From Spirochaetaceae bacterium (lineage in GTDB: Bacteria > Spirochaetota > Spirochaetia > UBA9216), in contig JAQQAK010000256.1 of assembly GCA_028527945.1 (NCBI GenBank), positions 1 through 15,807 of the forward strand: a DNA stretch of 15,807 bases, in the 5' to 3' direction. This document shows, one piece after another, positions 5,469-12,293 of the stretch (its first letter is position 1; each line of letters opens with the position of its first letter). Under the pieces are notes generated by a model that did no database searches, was not told the origin of the DNA, and saw only the letters and a list, made by a program, of their open reading frames with translations. The translations under genes were made by a program, and so were the position numbers.

Positions 5469-7979
5469 ATGGTTTCCGACAAAAAGAAGCTCCAAAAAAT
5501 TAAGATCATATTGATCTTATGCATCATTTTAGCTGTAGCCCTTGGGGTAATTCTCGGTAAGACTCTCAGCGCAATCAGGAATATTGATATTAGAGCAGAT
5601 CTACAAGATTATGAGCCTGCTTTACCAACTCAAATACTGGATCGAAACGGTAATTTGATTACTGAGTTGTTTTCAGATGAAAAGCGTGAAATTGTCCCTG
5701 TAGAAGAACTGCCCAAGCATTTAATATTTGCGTTGGTCAGCCGTGAGGATGCTGACTTTTTTCATCATAACGGACTGAGTTTTAAACAATTTTTCAGATC
5801 TCTTTATAATATTGTTGCAGGTAATTATTTTTCTGGCTTTAGTACATTAACCATGCAGGTAGCCGGAGCACATTATGCTGACAGATCTGTAATTTCTGTT
5901 ATGAGAAAAATTAAAGAAGTTTGGTATGCTTTTCAAATTGAAAAAGCACTCACTAAAAATGAAATTCTTGAAATATACCTAAACGAGGTTTATTTTGGAC
6001 ATGGTAACTACGGAGTAGAATCAGCGTCTCAGTTCTATTTTGGTCATTCAGCCAGAGAAATAACACTTGCCGAATCAGCAATTCTTGTTATACAGCTTGC
6101 GTCTCCTGCCAAATATTCCCCTATTAATCACCCTGAAGAAGCTCGTTCACGTCAGATCGATGTTCTGGATGCTATGGTAGAGCTTGGCTATTGTACAAGA
6201 GAAGATGCGGACTATTCCTTTAACGAGTACTGGGATAACTATGATTACAGCCGTTCTAATATAGCCAGTGCTTATACCGGAAATGACAGCAGGGCTCCAT
6301 ATTTTAGCGAATATGTAAGACTCCAGCTTAACGATATGCTTTTTGGTGCTGTAGATGTTAACAAAGACGGCTATGTTGTTCATACAACACTTGATTTGGA
6401 TATTCAGGATTCTGCTCAAAAAATTATGGACAAGGCTTTTCGTGAAATAAATCAGAAATATCAAGCCTACACCAAAAGACGTTATAATAATGTTAATGAT
6501 AATTATATAGATCTTGTAAACCTCTTGTCTTTAACCTTTAATTTAAAAGACATCAGAGTTTCTGGCTCTAAACAGAAAAGTGTCGCAACAAGTACATATT
6601 TTGATTCTGTAAACCCTACCCTTTATATGTTGTCTTCAATGTTTGGTCTTTCAGAACTTAATAACACAACAACAACAGGTTTTAAGAAAAACAAAACAAG
6701 AAATGAAAAAACAACTGTTGAAGGCGCATTAATAACCCTTGAAAATAACACTGGCCGTATACTTTCAATGATTGGCGGTAGTGATTTTAAAACAAAACAG
6801 TACAACAGAGCAGTTGACGCAAAAGTTCAGCCAGGCTCTTCAATAAAACCTCTTTACTATTCCGCTGCAATATCATCTGGAAAGTTCACACCAGCGACAA
6901 GACTATATGACGGTCCTGTTGTATTTTTTGATGAAAGTGGAAACCCTTATGAGCCACAAAATTATCTAGGAGATTGGGAAGGCTCCGTTCTTCTTAGATA
7001 TGCTCTTGCTACATCTATGAATGTACCATCTATTCAAGTACTTGAAGGAATTGGTTTTGACGCGGCCATAGAACGTATTTCACGTATGACAGGACTTTAT
7101 GACAAACGTAATGATGAAGAATACTTTCCTCGTGGTTTTACTTTAGGTCTTGGTGTAACAGCTTTGGCACCCATAAACATGGCAAGAGCTTTTGCAACTT
7201 TCCCCAATCAGGGTAAAGAAGTTGAGCCAATTGCAATCATAAGTGTTGAGGATCGTGAAGGAAACATAATTTTGGAACCTGAACGAGATCGGTTGCGAGA
7301 AAAACAAAAGAATAAATATGATGATCAGATTATGAGTCCTCAGGTAGCATATATTATGACAGATATGCTTCAGAGCACCGTACAGTACGGAACACTGGCA
7401 AATAGACGAAGATTTGTACACGGCTTTGACGGAATGCCAATGGCAGGAAAAACTGGAACAACCCAAAACTGGCAAGCTGCCTGGACTGTAGGATTTTCAC
7501 CTTATTATACTACTGCGGTATGGTTTGGCTTTGACCGTATGGGAAATTCTTTAGGAAGAGATCTTACAGGTGCAACAGCCGCAGGTCCATACTGGGCTTT
7601 ATATATGAAAGAAATTCATAAAGACCTTGAAAGAAAACAATTTCCTGAACCTGATAGTGGTCTTGTAAGAGTTAGAGTCTGTCGAAAATCAGGCCTCTTG
7701 CCAACCAATGATTGCAACGAAGGCACAAAAGAAGAAATATTCCTTGCTGGGACAGAGCCTAAAAAAACTTGCGATATACATAAGTTTGAAAAGCAACGTG
7801 ATGAAGAACTTCTTCAAAGGCTTCAGAACAATCTTCTTATAGAAGATTTGCCTACAAATAATTTTGATATTCCGGATCTGGAACTCCCAGACTTTCTCAA
7901 TGATGATAATAACAATAAGACAAAAACAAATAAGGAAGAAGAACAGGCAGATAGTGGATTTAATCCATACCTTGATTAA
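5469..7979 (+). CDS. Bifunctional penicillin-binding protein, PBP1A type
   Basis: The product polymerises glycan strands and crosslinks peptides in the periplasm. Numbering here counts from the longer TTG start at 5433. A short basic cytoplasmic end precedes a membrane anchor at about 23-42. A GT51 glycosyltransferase domain (about 70-250) carries catalytic E105 in SREDADFF, FSTLTMQ (136-142) and ILEIYLNEVYFG. The transpeptidase domain has the SxxK motif at S469-K472, SMN at 528-530 and KTGT at 673-676, all intact. Both activities are therefore expected. An unusual polar Asn/Thr/Lys-rich stretch (about 340-427) lies between the domains, and an acidic Asp/Asn/Lys tail follows residue 785. I prefer ATG 5469 because TTG 5433 has no ribosome site and is the first codon of a TTGACA box; ATG 5469 also lacks a good ribosome site. 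Confidence 0.93.
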   Translation: MVSDKKKLQKIKIILILCIILAVALGVILGKTLSAIRNIDIRADLQDYEPALPTQILDRNGNLITELFSDEKREIVPVEELPKHLIFALVSREDADFFHHNGLSFKQFFRSLYNIVAGNYFSGFSTLTMQVAGAHYADRSVISVMRKIKEVWYAFQIEKALTKNEILEIYLNEVYFGHGNYGVESASQFYFGHSAREITLAESAILVIQLASPAKYSPINHPEEARSRQIDVLDAMVELGYCTREDADYSFNEYWDNYDYSRSNIASAYTGNDSRAPYFSEYVRLQLNDMLFGAVDVNKDGYVVHTTLDLDIQDSAQKIMDKAFREINQKYQAYTKRRYNNVNDNYIDLVNLLSLTFNLKDIRVSGSKQKSVATSTYFDSVNPTLYMLSSMFGLSELNNTTTTGFKKNKTRNEKTTVEGALITLENNTGRILSMIGGSDFKTKQYNRAVDAKVQPGSSIKPLYYSAAISSGKFTPATRLYDGPVVFFDESGNPYEPQNYLGDWEGSVLLRYALATSMNVPSIQVLEGIGFDAAIERISRMTGLYDKRNDEEYFPRGFTLGLGVTALAPINMARAFATFPNQGKEVEPIAIISVEDREGNIILEPERDRLREKQKNKYDDQIMSPQVAYIMTDMLQSTVQYGTLANRRRFVHGFDGMPMAGKTGTTQNWQAAWTVGFSPYYTTAVWFGFDRMGNSLGRDLTGATAAGPYWALYMKEIHKDLERKQFPEPDSGLVRVRVCRKSGLLPTNDCNEGTKEEIFLAGTEPKKTCDIHKFEKQRDEELLQRLQNNLLIEDLPTNNFDIPDLELPDFLNDDNNNKTKTNKEEEQADSGFNPYLD

Positions 7980-8008
7980 TTTAACTTTTATTTTAATAAA
8001 TCTATAGG

Positions 8009-8014
8009 TATACT
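8009..8014 (+). promoter_or_regulatory. Candidate -10 box for the ParB-like gene
   Basis: TATACT (5 of 6 to consensus) ends 6 nt before ATG 8021, so the predicted transcript would start at or next to the start codon. No good -35 box is visible and no Shine-Dalgarno site precedes the ATG. Readthrough from the penicillin-binding protein gene 41 bp upstream is the alternative, since no terminator lies between them. Confidence 0.25.
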
Positions 8015-8020
8015 TTAAAC

Positions 8021-8422
8021 ATGCAAATACGCATTAATGAAATTATAGTAAAAAAAAGACTCAGAAAAGATCTTGGAGATCTAACAGAACTATCTGAAAG
8101 TATTAAAAAGCATGGTCTATTGAACCCTGTTGTAATAAACAATAAAAAAATTCTTATTGCAGGTGAACGTAGACTGGAAGCTGCCAAATTACTGGGATGG
8201 GATACAATACCTGTAAAAATTCTTGATAACCCTACAAAAATGCAAGAACTTGAAATTGAAATTGATGAAAATATTCACCGAAAGCCCTTTAATCCTGATG
8301 AATCTATAGATGCTTTTGTAAAACTTGAAAAATTACAAAATCCAAGCCCTATAAGAATTCTCTTAAATAAGATTGCAGCCTTTCTGAGAAAATTATTTTC
8401 TTTCCTGAAACCCAAAAATTAG
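8021..8422 (+). CDS. Short ParB/Spo0J N-domain protein without HTH
   Basis: The 133-residue product is essentially one ParB N-terminal (CTP-binding) fold. The three family boxes are present: HGLLNPVVI (31-39), GERRLEAA (48-55) and ENIHRKPFNPDE (83-94). GERR and ENxxR are the nucleotide-contacting parts in ParB and Noc, so CTP binding is plausible. Full-length ParB adds a helix-turn-helix and a dimerisation domain, and neither is present. Instead, residues 108-130 form a basic, strongly hydrophobic helix (IRILLNKIAAFLRKLFSFLK) like a membrane-surface anchor. It follows the penicillin-binding protein gene by 41 bp on the same strand, with no ribosome site. It is probably not the chromosome-partitioning ParB, which is inferred from the missing domains. 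Its stop interleaves with that of the convergent P83/100-like gene. Confidence 0.82.
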   Translation: MQIRINEIIVKKRLRKDLGDLTELSESIKKHGLLNPVVINNKKILIAGERRLEAAKLLGWDTIPVKILDNPTKMQELEIEIDENIHRKPFNPDESIDAFVKLEKLQNPSPIRILLNKIAAFLRKLFSFLKPKN

Positions 8423-9993
8423 AAATCTTTTTCAATATCTAATTTCATAATATTGCCTGATACTGATTGAGCATAAACATAATTACCCTTAACGACTATA
8501 TCGGTGGCAGGAAAAACATCTTTTTGTGACCTTGATAAAAGCTTAAGATCTTCATCAAATATTCCAATTCTCCATTTCACAGAATCTTTTATAACCGCAA
8601 AATACTTATTATCAGAAATAGTCACGTCTGAATCAATATATACTTCTACAGAAGCAGAATTTATAACCTCAAATGTTTCAGGATCAATCTTAACAAGACT
8701 TACAATTCTTGTTCCGCCAGTATCTCCCGCTACAGATAATATCTCATCTTTATTGTAGCTATACCCTCTTAAACGTATTGTATCTATATCAGAACGTCCT
8801 ATTACATTTCCGGAATTTGTATCAACTTTTAAAAGCTGTCCGGTATAATTTCCAGAATCACCGCTTATTCTCAAAAATGGAACTGTATTAGAATCTAATT
8901 TTTTTTCAGAAGAAGTTGTTGCTGTTTTTGATTCAGCTTCTTCTTTTTCTTTTTTAATTTCTTTATTCTGATCTTCAGCAATACTCTTACGCTCTTCAAC
9001 AATTTGTTCTTCTCGCTCTTCTACTTTCTGTTGCCTTTCATCAAGAGCCTTATCTTTTTCAGTAAGCTCATCTTCCTGTTTTTCAACTTCTTTTATTTCT
9101 TCTTCAATCTCGTTTTTACGTTTTACAGCCTCACGAACCTCTACAGGATCATCACTCTTTTTTTTCTCTTCAAGAGAAGCAGCCTCTTCCTTTAATTCAG
9201 TTTTCTTATCAGTCAAGGCATCCTGCTGTTTATCGATCTCAGCACGCTCCTGTTCAATATCATCGCGTTCTTCAAGCACTTCCTGGTCTTTAAGCTCAAC
9301 CATATCCTGCCGGCTCTCTATAGCCTTATCATCTTCTGTCTGTAGCTGTTCAATAACATTATCATCAGTTAAAATATCAGTATCAAGATCAGCCAAAACA
9401 TCTTCTCCTGCACGCGGAGTAAGTGGAATAACTATCATAGTTTTTCCAGCCCATTCTGAATACTCAAGAGCAAGTCCAGCCTTTTCTTTTACAAGATGAG
9501 TTGTAACAACATTCTTATAAGTTGCGCCAAAGTAATCCATATCACTTCTATGCACAGCGTTATAAACAGTAATAAACTTTGCAAGCATATCAGCCTGCTC
9601 TGGTTCGTATTCATATGCTGCAGATAAAAAACCGGATATCATGCGTCTTAAATTATCTATATGATCTACTCCGGCAGATTTTTCAATAATAAAAATATCA
9701 GCATCAAGACCTTCATTAACAGAATAATCTACAGCATGTATAATTCGATATTTACCAAAATATGTAAATTCAGAAGGCTCTCTCTCAACGTTCTGCCCAA
9801 GAGACGTACCAATTCCTTTAATTTGCCCAGCAGAATCAATACGGCTATGAGGCCCTGTATAATTTTGGAACTTTATTTCAGTATCTTCTGAAGCTTTTTT
9901 TAGCTCATCCAGATAGACTGTATCCGCAAACAGAGTATGCACTGAAAAAAACATAATACTGATTAGTGCAATTATATAAGATACTTTTTTCAT
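8419..9993 (-). CDS. P83/100-family spirochaetal antigen
   Basis: The 524-residue product has a Sec signal peptide (MKK, hydrophobic core, cleavage near LFADT, about residue 23). A globular N-terminal domain spans about 25-195. A long Glu/Lys/Asp-rich coiled coil spans about 215-355, and a beta-rich C-terminal domain about 370-524. This layout (exported, central charged coiled coil, conserved ends) matches the P83/100 antigens of Borrelia and Treponema. Their biochemical role is unknown, and they are reported as envelope or periplasm-associated antigens. The C-terminal domain has repeating VD-x-x-SG and ID-x-x-T elements suggestive of propeller blades. A strong AAGGAG site precedes the ATG, which overlaps the stop of the PQQ-type gene by 4 bp (ATGA). 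It is the last gene of its operon and runs into the convergent ParB-like gene without a terminator. Confidence 0.85.
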   Translation of the reverse strand: MKKVSYIIALISIMFFSVHTLFADTVYLDELKKASEDTEIKFQNYTGPHSRIDSAGQIKGIGTSLGQNVEREPSEFTYFGKYRIIHAVDYSVNEGLDADIFIIEKSAGVDHIDNLRRMISGFLSAAYEYEPEQADMLAKFITVYNAVHRSDMDYFGATYKNVVTTHLVKEKAGLALEYSEWAGKTMIVIPLTPRAGEDVLADLDTDILTDDNVIEQLQTEDDKAIESRQDMVELKDQEVLEERDDIEQERAEIDKQQDALTDKKTELKEEAASLEEKKKSDDPVEVREAVKRKNEIEEEIKEVEKQEDELTEKDKALDERQQKVEEREEQIVEERKSIAEDQNKEIKKEKEEAESKTATTSSEKKLDSNTVPFLRISGDSGNYTGQLLKVDTNSGNVIGRSDIDTIRLRGYSYNKDEILSVAGDTGGTRIVSLVKIDPETFEVINSASVEVYIDSDVTISDNKYFAVIKDSVKWRIGIFDEDLKLLSRSQKDVFPATDIVVKGNYVYAQSVSGNIMKLDIEKDF

Positions 9994-11750
9994 ATTTGTC
10001 TCCTTAATGCCTCAACAGCCTTTTTTCTAACTGCCGCAGAATAATGACCTCGATATATTGTAAACAGAGTAGCGGAATAAAGACCACCACTACCATCACC
10101 ACAATATTCTCGTATATTTTGACAAGCTTCAATTACAGCAAGAGCAAGATTATTATACGCGGTACTTGAATTATCATTCACTACCTTATTGTAAATAGCA
10201 TGCATTGGCATACCTTTATAATTGGTGCCAAGCTGCCCTAAAGCTTTTATTATAGCAATTGAAACTGTATAATCTTCTTCTTCGGCAAGAATTGCCGAAA
10301 GTATCTCTACTGATTCAAAATTGCCATAACGGCCTATAAGATCTGAAGCTTTGATCTTTACCTTTGGAGTATCATTATACGATGTTCTACCGCGTACAGT
10401 AAAGCTTAAACTTCCTTGCGAAAGAACTTCATATAGCAGCTGGAGTAAATAATCTTCTCGACGGGAAGCCCCCTTCCCGCCTTCCAACTTTAAAGCAATT
10501 TCATCTACAGCAGCCTTTTTATCTTCAATAGTTCCTTCATTTATTTGCTGTTTCAAAAATAAATAATTAATATCGTCTTTATATTGTTCTTCATCAAAAT
10601 ACCAGCGCTTTTTGCTTGCTTTGCCGGAATGAGACGCACCTCCGCCTTTTTGCGACCATAAAGAGGCTTCTGAATCTGTAATATAAAATGCTGAGACTAT
10701 CCATTCTTCACTTCCGCATACAATAATTTCATTCCCCATAACTGGCTGTGTTAACGATAAACCTTCAACTTGTCCAAAGCCAACCTCGTTTCCGTTGAAA
10801 TCTATACAAGAAAGGCCGTTTTCAGCATTCATATATAAATACTTTTCGCCAGAAATTGGATATGAACTATAAAATTGCTTATCATTTTCCCACAATAATT
10901 CCCCGGAAAAATTATAAGCAGCAGTTTTTCCGCTCTCAAAGACAAGAAAAAGCCCCTTCTCAAAAATAGAAATGCCACTACAGTTTGAAGAAAACGATAC
11001 AGACCACAGCTCCTTTTTATCAGATGTAATAGCCATTAGATTTTTACCAGCAGCAGCATATAGAACATGATCTTTAATTGCCGCGTTCATAAAACGCCCA
11101 TCAAGACAAGCTGTATCAACAGTCCACAGAATATCACCCCATGGACTGCAACTATATATTTTTCCATCAACAGCGTAAAAATATACAGCCGTTCCACCGT
11201 CAATAAAAGGAGAACCTAATAATTCTGAAGGGCAATCTGCCTTCCAGCGTAATATTCCTTTATGGCTTAGAGCGCATAATTTTCTGTTTTTTAATCCTAT
11301 ATAAATTGTTCCGTCAGGAGCTATAGAAGGAGCCCCTGAGGGTTCAGAATCAAAATTTATACTCCATATCTTCTTACCACGCTTATTGATTGCGTAGAAT
11401 AAACCTTCCTTGGTTGAAGCATAGAGACTGCCATCTTGGCCGGCACAAAGAGTATCAGCAGGCCGGCCACTTAGAAAAAATGTCCACTGTTCATCACCTT
11501 TAAAAGAAAGAGCATGTATCTGACGATCTTCTGCGTAGATATAAACTTTGTCAGAAACAACTGGAACACCAATAGTTTTACCGCCTGATGCATATTCCCA
11601 AATGGGATTTAATAAAATATTATTTTCTGTATCAGATAGAGTTTGAGCTTGTATAATATACCCAACACAAAGCAAAACAAAAATAAAAATTGTTCTTTTA
11701 TTTTTAGAGAGACATTTAAGCTGTAGAAAGTTGTTCCAGAATATTATCAA
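9990..11750 (-). CDS. Exported PQQ-type beta-propeller protein with C-terminal HEAT-like repeats
   Basis: The 586-residue product has an export signal (basic KCLSKNKR, hydrophobic core, end near IQAQ, about residue 35). Seven repeats of the type 'L..kG...W' then occur at almost even 40-residue steps, starting near 80, 120, 160, 200, 240, 278 and 315. The last, weaker segment (about 345-380) ends in WSQKGGGASHSG, as in PQQ/quinoprotein-like propellers. Residues 390-586 are helical and HEAT-like (VEILSAILAEEE, IIKALGQLG, VRKKAVEALRR). A periplasmic or surface scaffold similar to BamB-type propellers is plausible; enzymatic PQQ binding is not shown. TTG 11750 is chosen because AGGAG lies at 11754-11758 and no ATG or GTG suits the signal peptide. 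The gene overlaps the upstream CNB gene by 35 bp and the next by 4 bp. Confidence 0.8.
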   Translation of the reverse strand: MIIFWNNFLQLKCLSKNKRTIFIFVLLCVGYIIQAQTLSDTENNILLNPIWEYASGGKTIGVPVVSDKVYIYAEDRQIHALSFKGDEQWTFFLSGRPADTLCAGQDGSLYASTKEGLFYAINKRGKKIWSINFDSEPSGAPSIAPDGTIYIGLKNRKLCALSHKGILRWKADCPSELLGSPFIDGGTAVYFYAVDGKIYSCSPWGDILWTVDTACLDGRFMNAAIKDHVLYAAAGKNLMAITSDKKELWSVSFSSNCSGISIFEKGLFLVFESGKTAAYNFSGELLWENDKQFYSSYPISGEKYLYMNAENGLSCIDFNGNEVGFGQVEGLSLTQPVMGNEIIVCGSEEWIVSAFYITDSEASLWSQKGGGASHSGKASKKRWYFDEEQYKDDINYLFLKQQINEGTIEDKKAAVDEIALKLEGGKGASRREDYLLQLLYEVLSQGSLSFTVRGRTSYNDTPKVKIKASDLIGRYGNFESVEILSAILAEEEDYTVSIAIIKALGQLGTNYKGMPMHAIYNKVVNDNSSTAYNNLALAVIEACQNIREYCGDGSGGLYSATLFTIYRGHYSAAVRKKAVEALRRQI

Positions 11751-12237
11751 GTTCTCCTATCTGTGTTTCGCAGGCCTTTTCAAAAGCAAGTTCACGATTA
11801 GCGCTTCTAAGTTTTTTTAGAAGACTATGTATTATAACAAGAAGGAATTTATTACCTGATTGAAGATTATCTCTTATAAAGCCCATCAAAGCTGATCTTG
11901 GAATACTTAGAATTACCGACTCTTCCAAACTAATAATATTTGCGGTTCGTTTAACCCGCAAAAACATTCCGGCCTCTCCAAATATTTCACCTTCAGCTAT
12001 TGAACATATATAAACCTCTTTTCCTTCCTGTTCAACATTAACCTGAACAGAGCCTTTAACTATTACCAGAATATTCTGCGCAATATCATCCTGCTCAACA
12101 ATTTTTTCAGAATCAGAATATAATGTTAAATCACTTTGTTCAACAATATACATAATTTCGGCAGCAGACATAAATTTAAAAATTGATAATCCTTGATATT
12201 CTTTAATATATGCTTTTTTTTCTTTTATTAATTTCAA
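11716..12237 (-). CDS. Single-domain cyclic-nucleotide-binding protein
   Basis: The 173-residue cytoplasmic protein is a stand-alone CNB beta-roll (about 18-125). It is followed by a helical tail (about 125-173) with no helix-turn-helix or enzymatic domain. The phosphate cassette reads GEIFGEAG and continues to KRTA, retaining the ribose-binding glutamate E88 and the phosphate-binding arginine R97, so ligand binding is plausible. It probably works by protein contact, since no output domain is fused to it. The start is TTG 12237, supported by GAGGTG at 12243-12248, 5 nt away; no ATG alternative exists in frame nearby. A candidate promoter lies at 12257-12285. It leads the operon with the propeller protein and the P83/100-like antigen. 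Its last 35 bp hold the ribosome site and start of the next gene. Confidence 0.83.
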   Translation of the reverse strand: MKLIKEKKAYIKEYQGLSIFKFMSAAEIMYIVEQSDLTLYSDSEKIVEQDDIAQNILVIVKGSVQVNVEQEGKEVYICSIAEGEIFGEAGMFLRVKRTANIISLEESVILSIPRSALMGFIRDNLQSGNKFLLVIIHSLLKKLRSANRELAFEKACETQIGELDNILEQLSTA

Positions 12238-12242
12238 GATAT

Positions 12243-12248
12243 CACCTC
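12243..12248 (-). promoter_or_regulatory. Ribosome-binding site that fixes the TTG start at 12237
   Basis: GAGGTG on the minus strand lies 5 nt before TTG 12237. An ATG a few bases upstream (ATG AGG TGA) hits a stop at once, so TTG is the only sensible start for the CNB protein. Confidence 0.7.
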
Positions 12249-12256
12249 ATAGAAAA

Positions 12257-12285
12257 ATTTTAGTAAACAGAAAGAGGCAATGCAA
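12257..12285 (-). promoter_or_regulatory. Candidate promoter for the CNB/propeller/P83-100 operon
   Basis: TTGCAT (12285-12280, 3 of 6 matches), a 17-nt spacer, and TAAAAT (12262-12257, 5 of 6). The predicted start near 12250 gives a short leader that still contains the GAGGTG ribosome site. It sits in the 56-bp gap after the DNA glycosylase gene, which has no intrinsic terminator. Cotranscription from that gene is therefore also possible. Confidence 0.35.
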
Positions 12286-12293
12286 TCTTTTTT

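Noticed and set aside
6147..7475. Minus-strand frames of 60-110 codons inside the PBP1A gene
   Set aside because: They lie wholly within a gene whose catalytic motifs are all intact, and show no recognisable domain or ribosome site.
8021..8422. The ParB-like gene as a plasmid or chromosome partition locus with parS
   Set aside because: There is no HTH, no parA neighbour, and I saw no parS-like 16-bp palindrome near it.
9004..9195. Plus-strand frame rich in Phe/Leu opposite the P83/100-like gene
   Set aside because: It is the antisense of the Glu/Lys-rich coiled coil (GAA/AAA codons read as TTC/TTT). It has no ribosome site and sits inside a well-supported gene.
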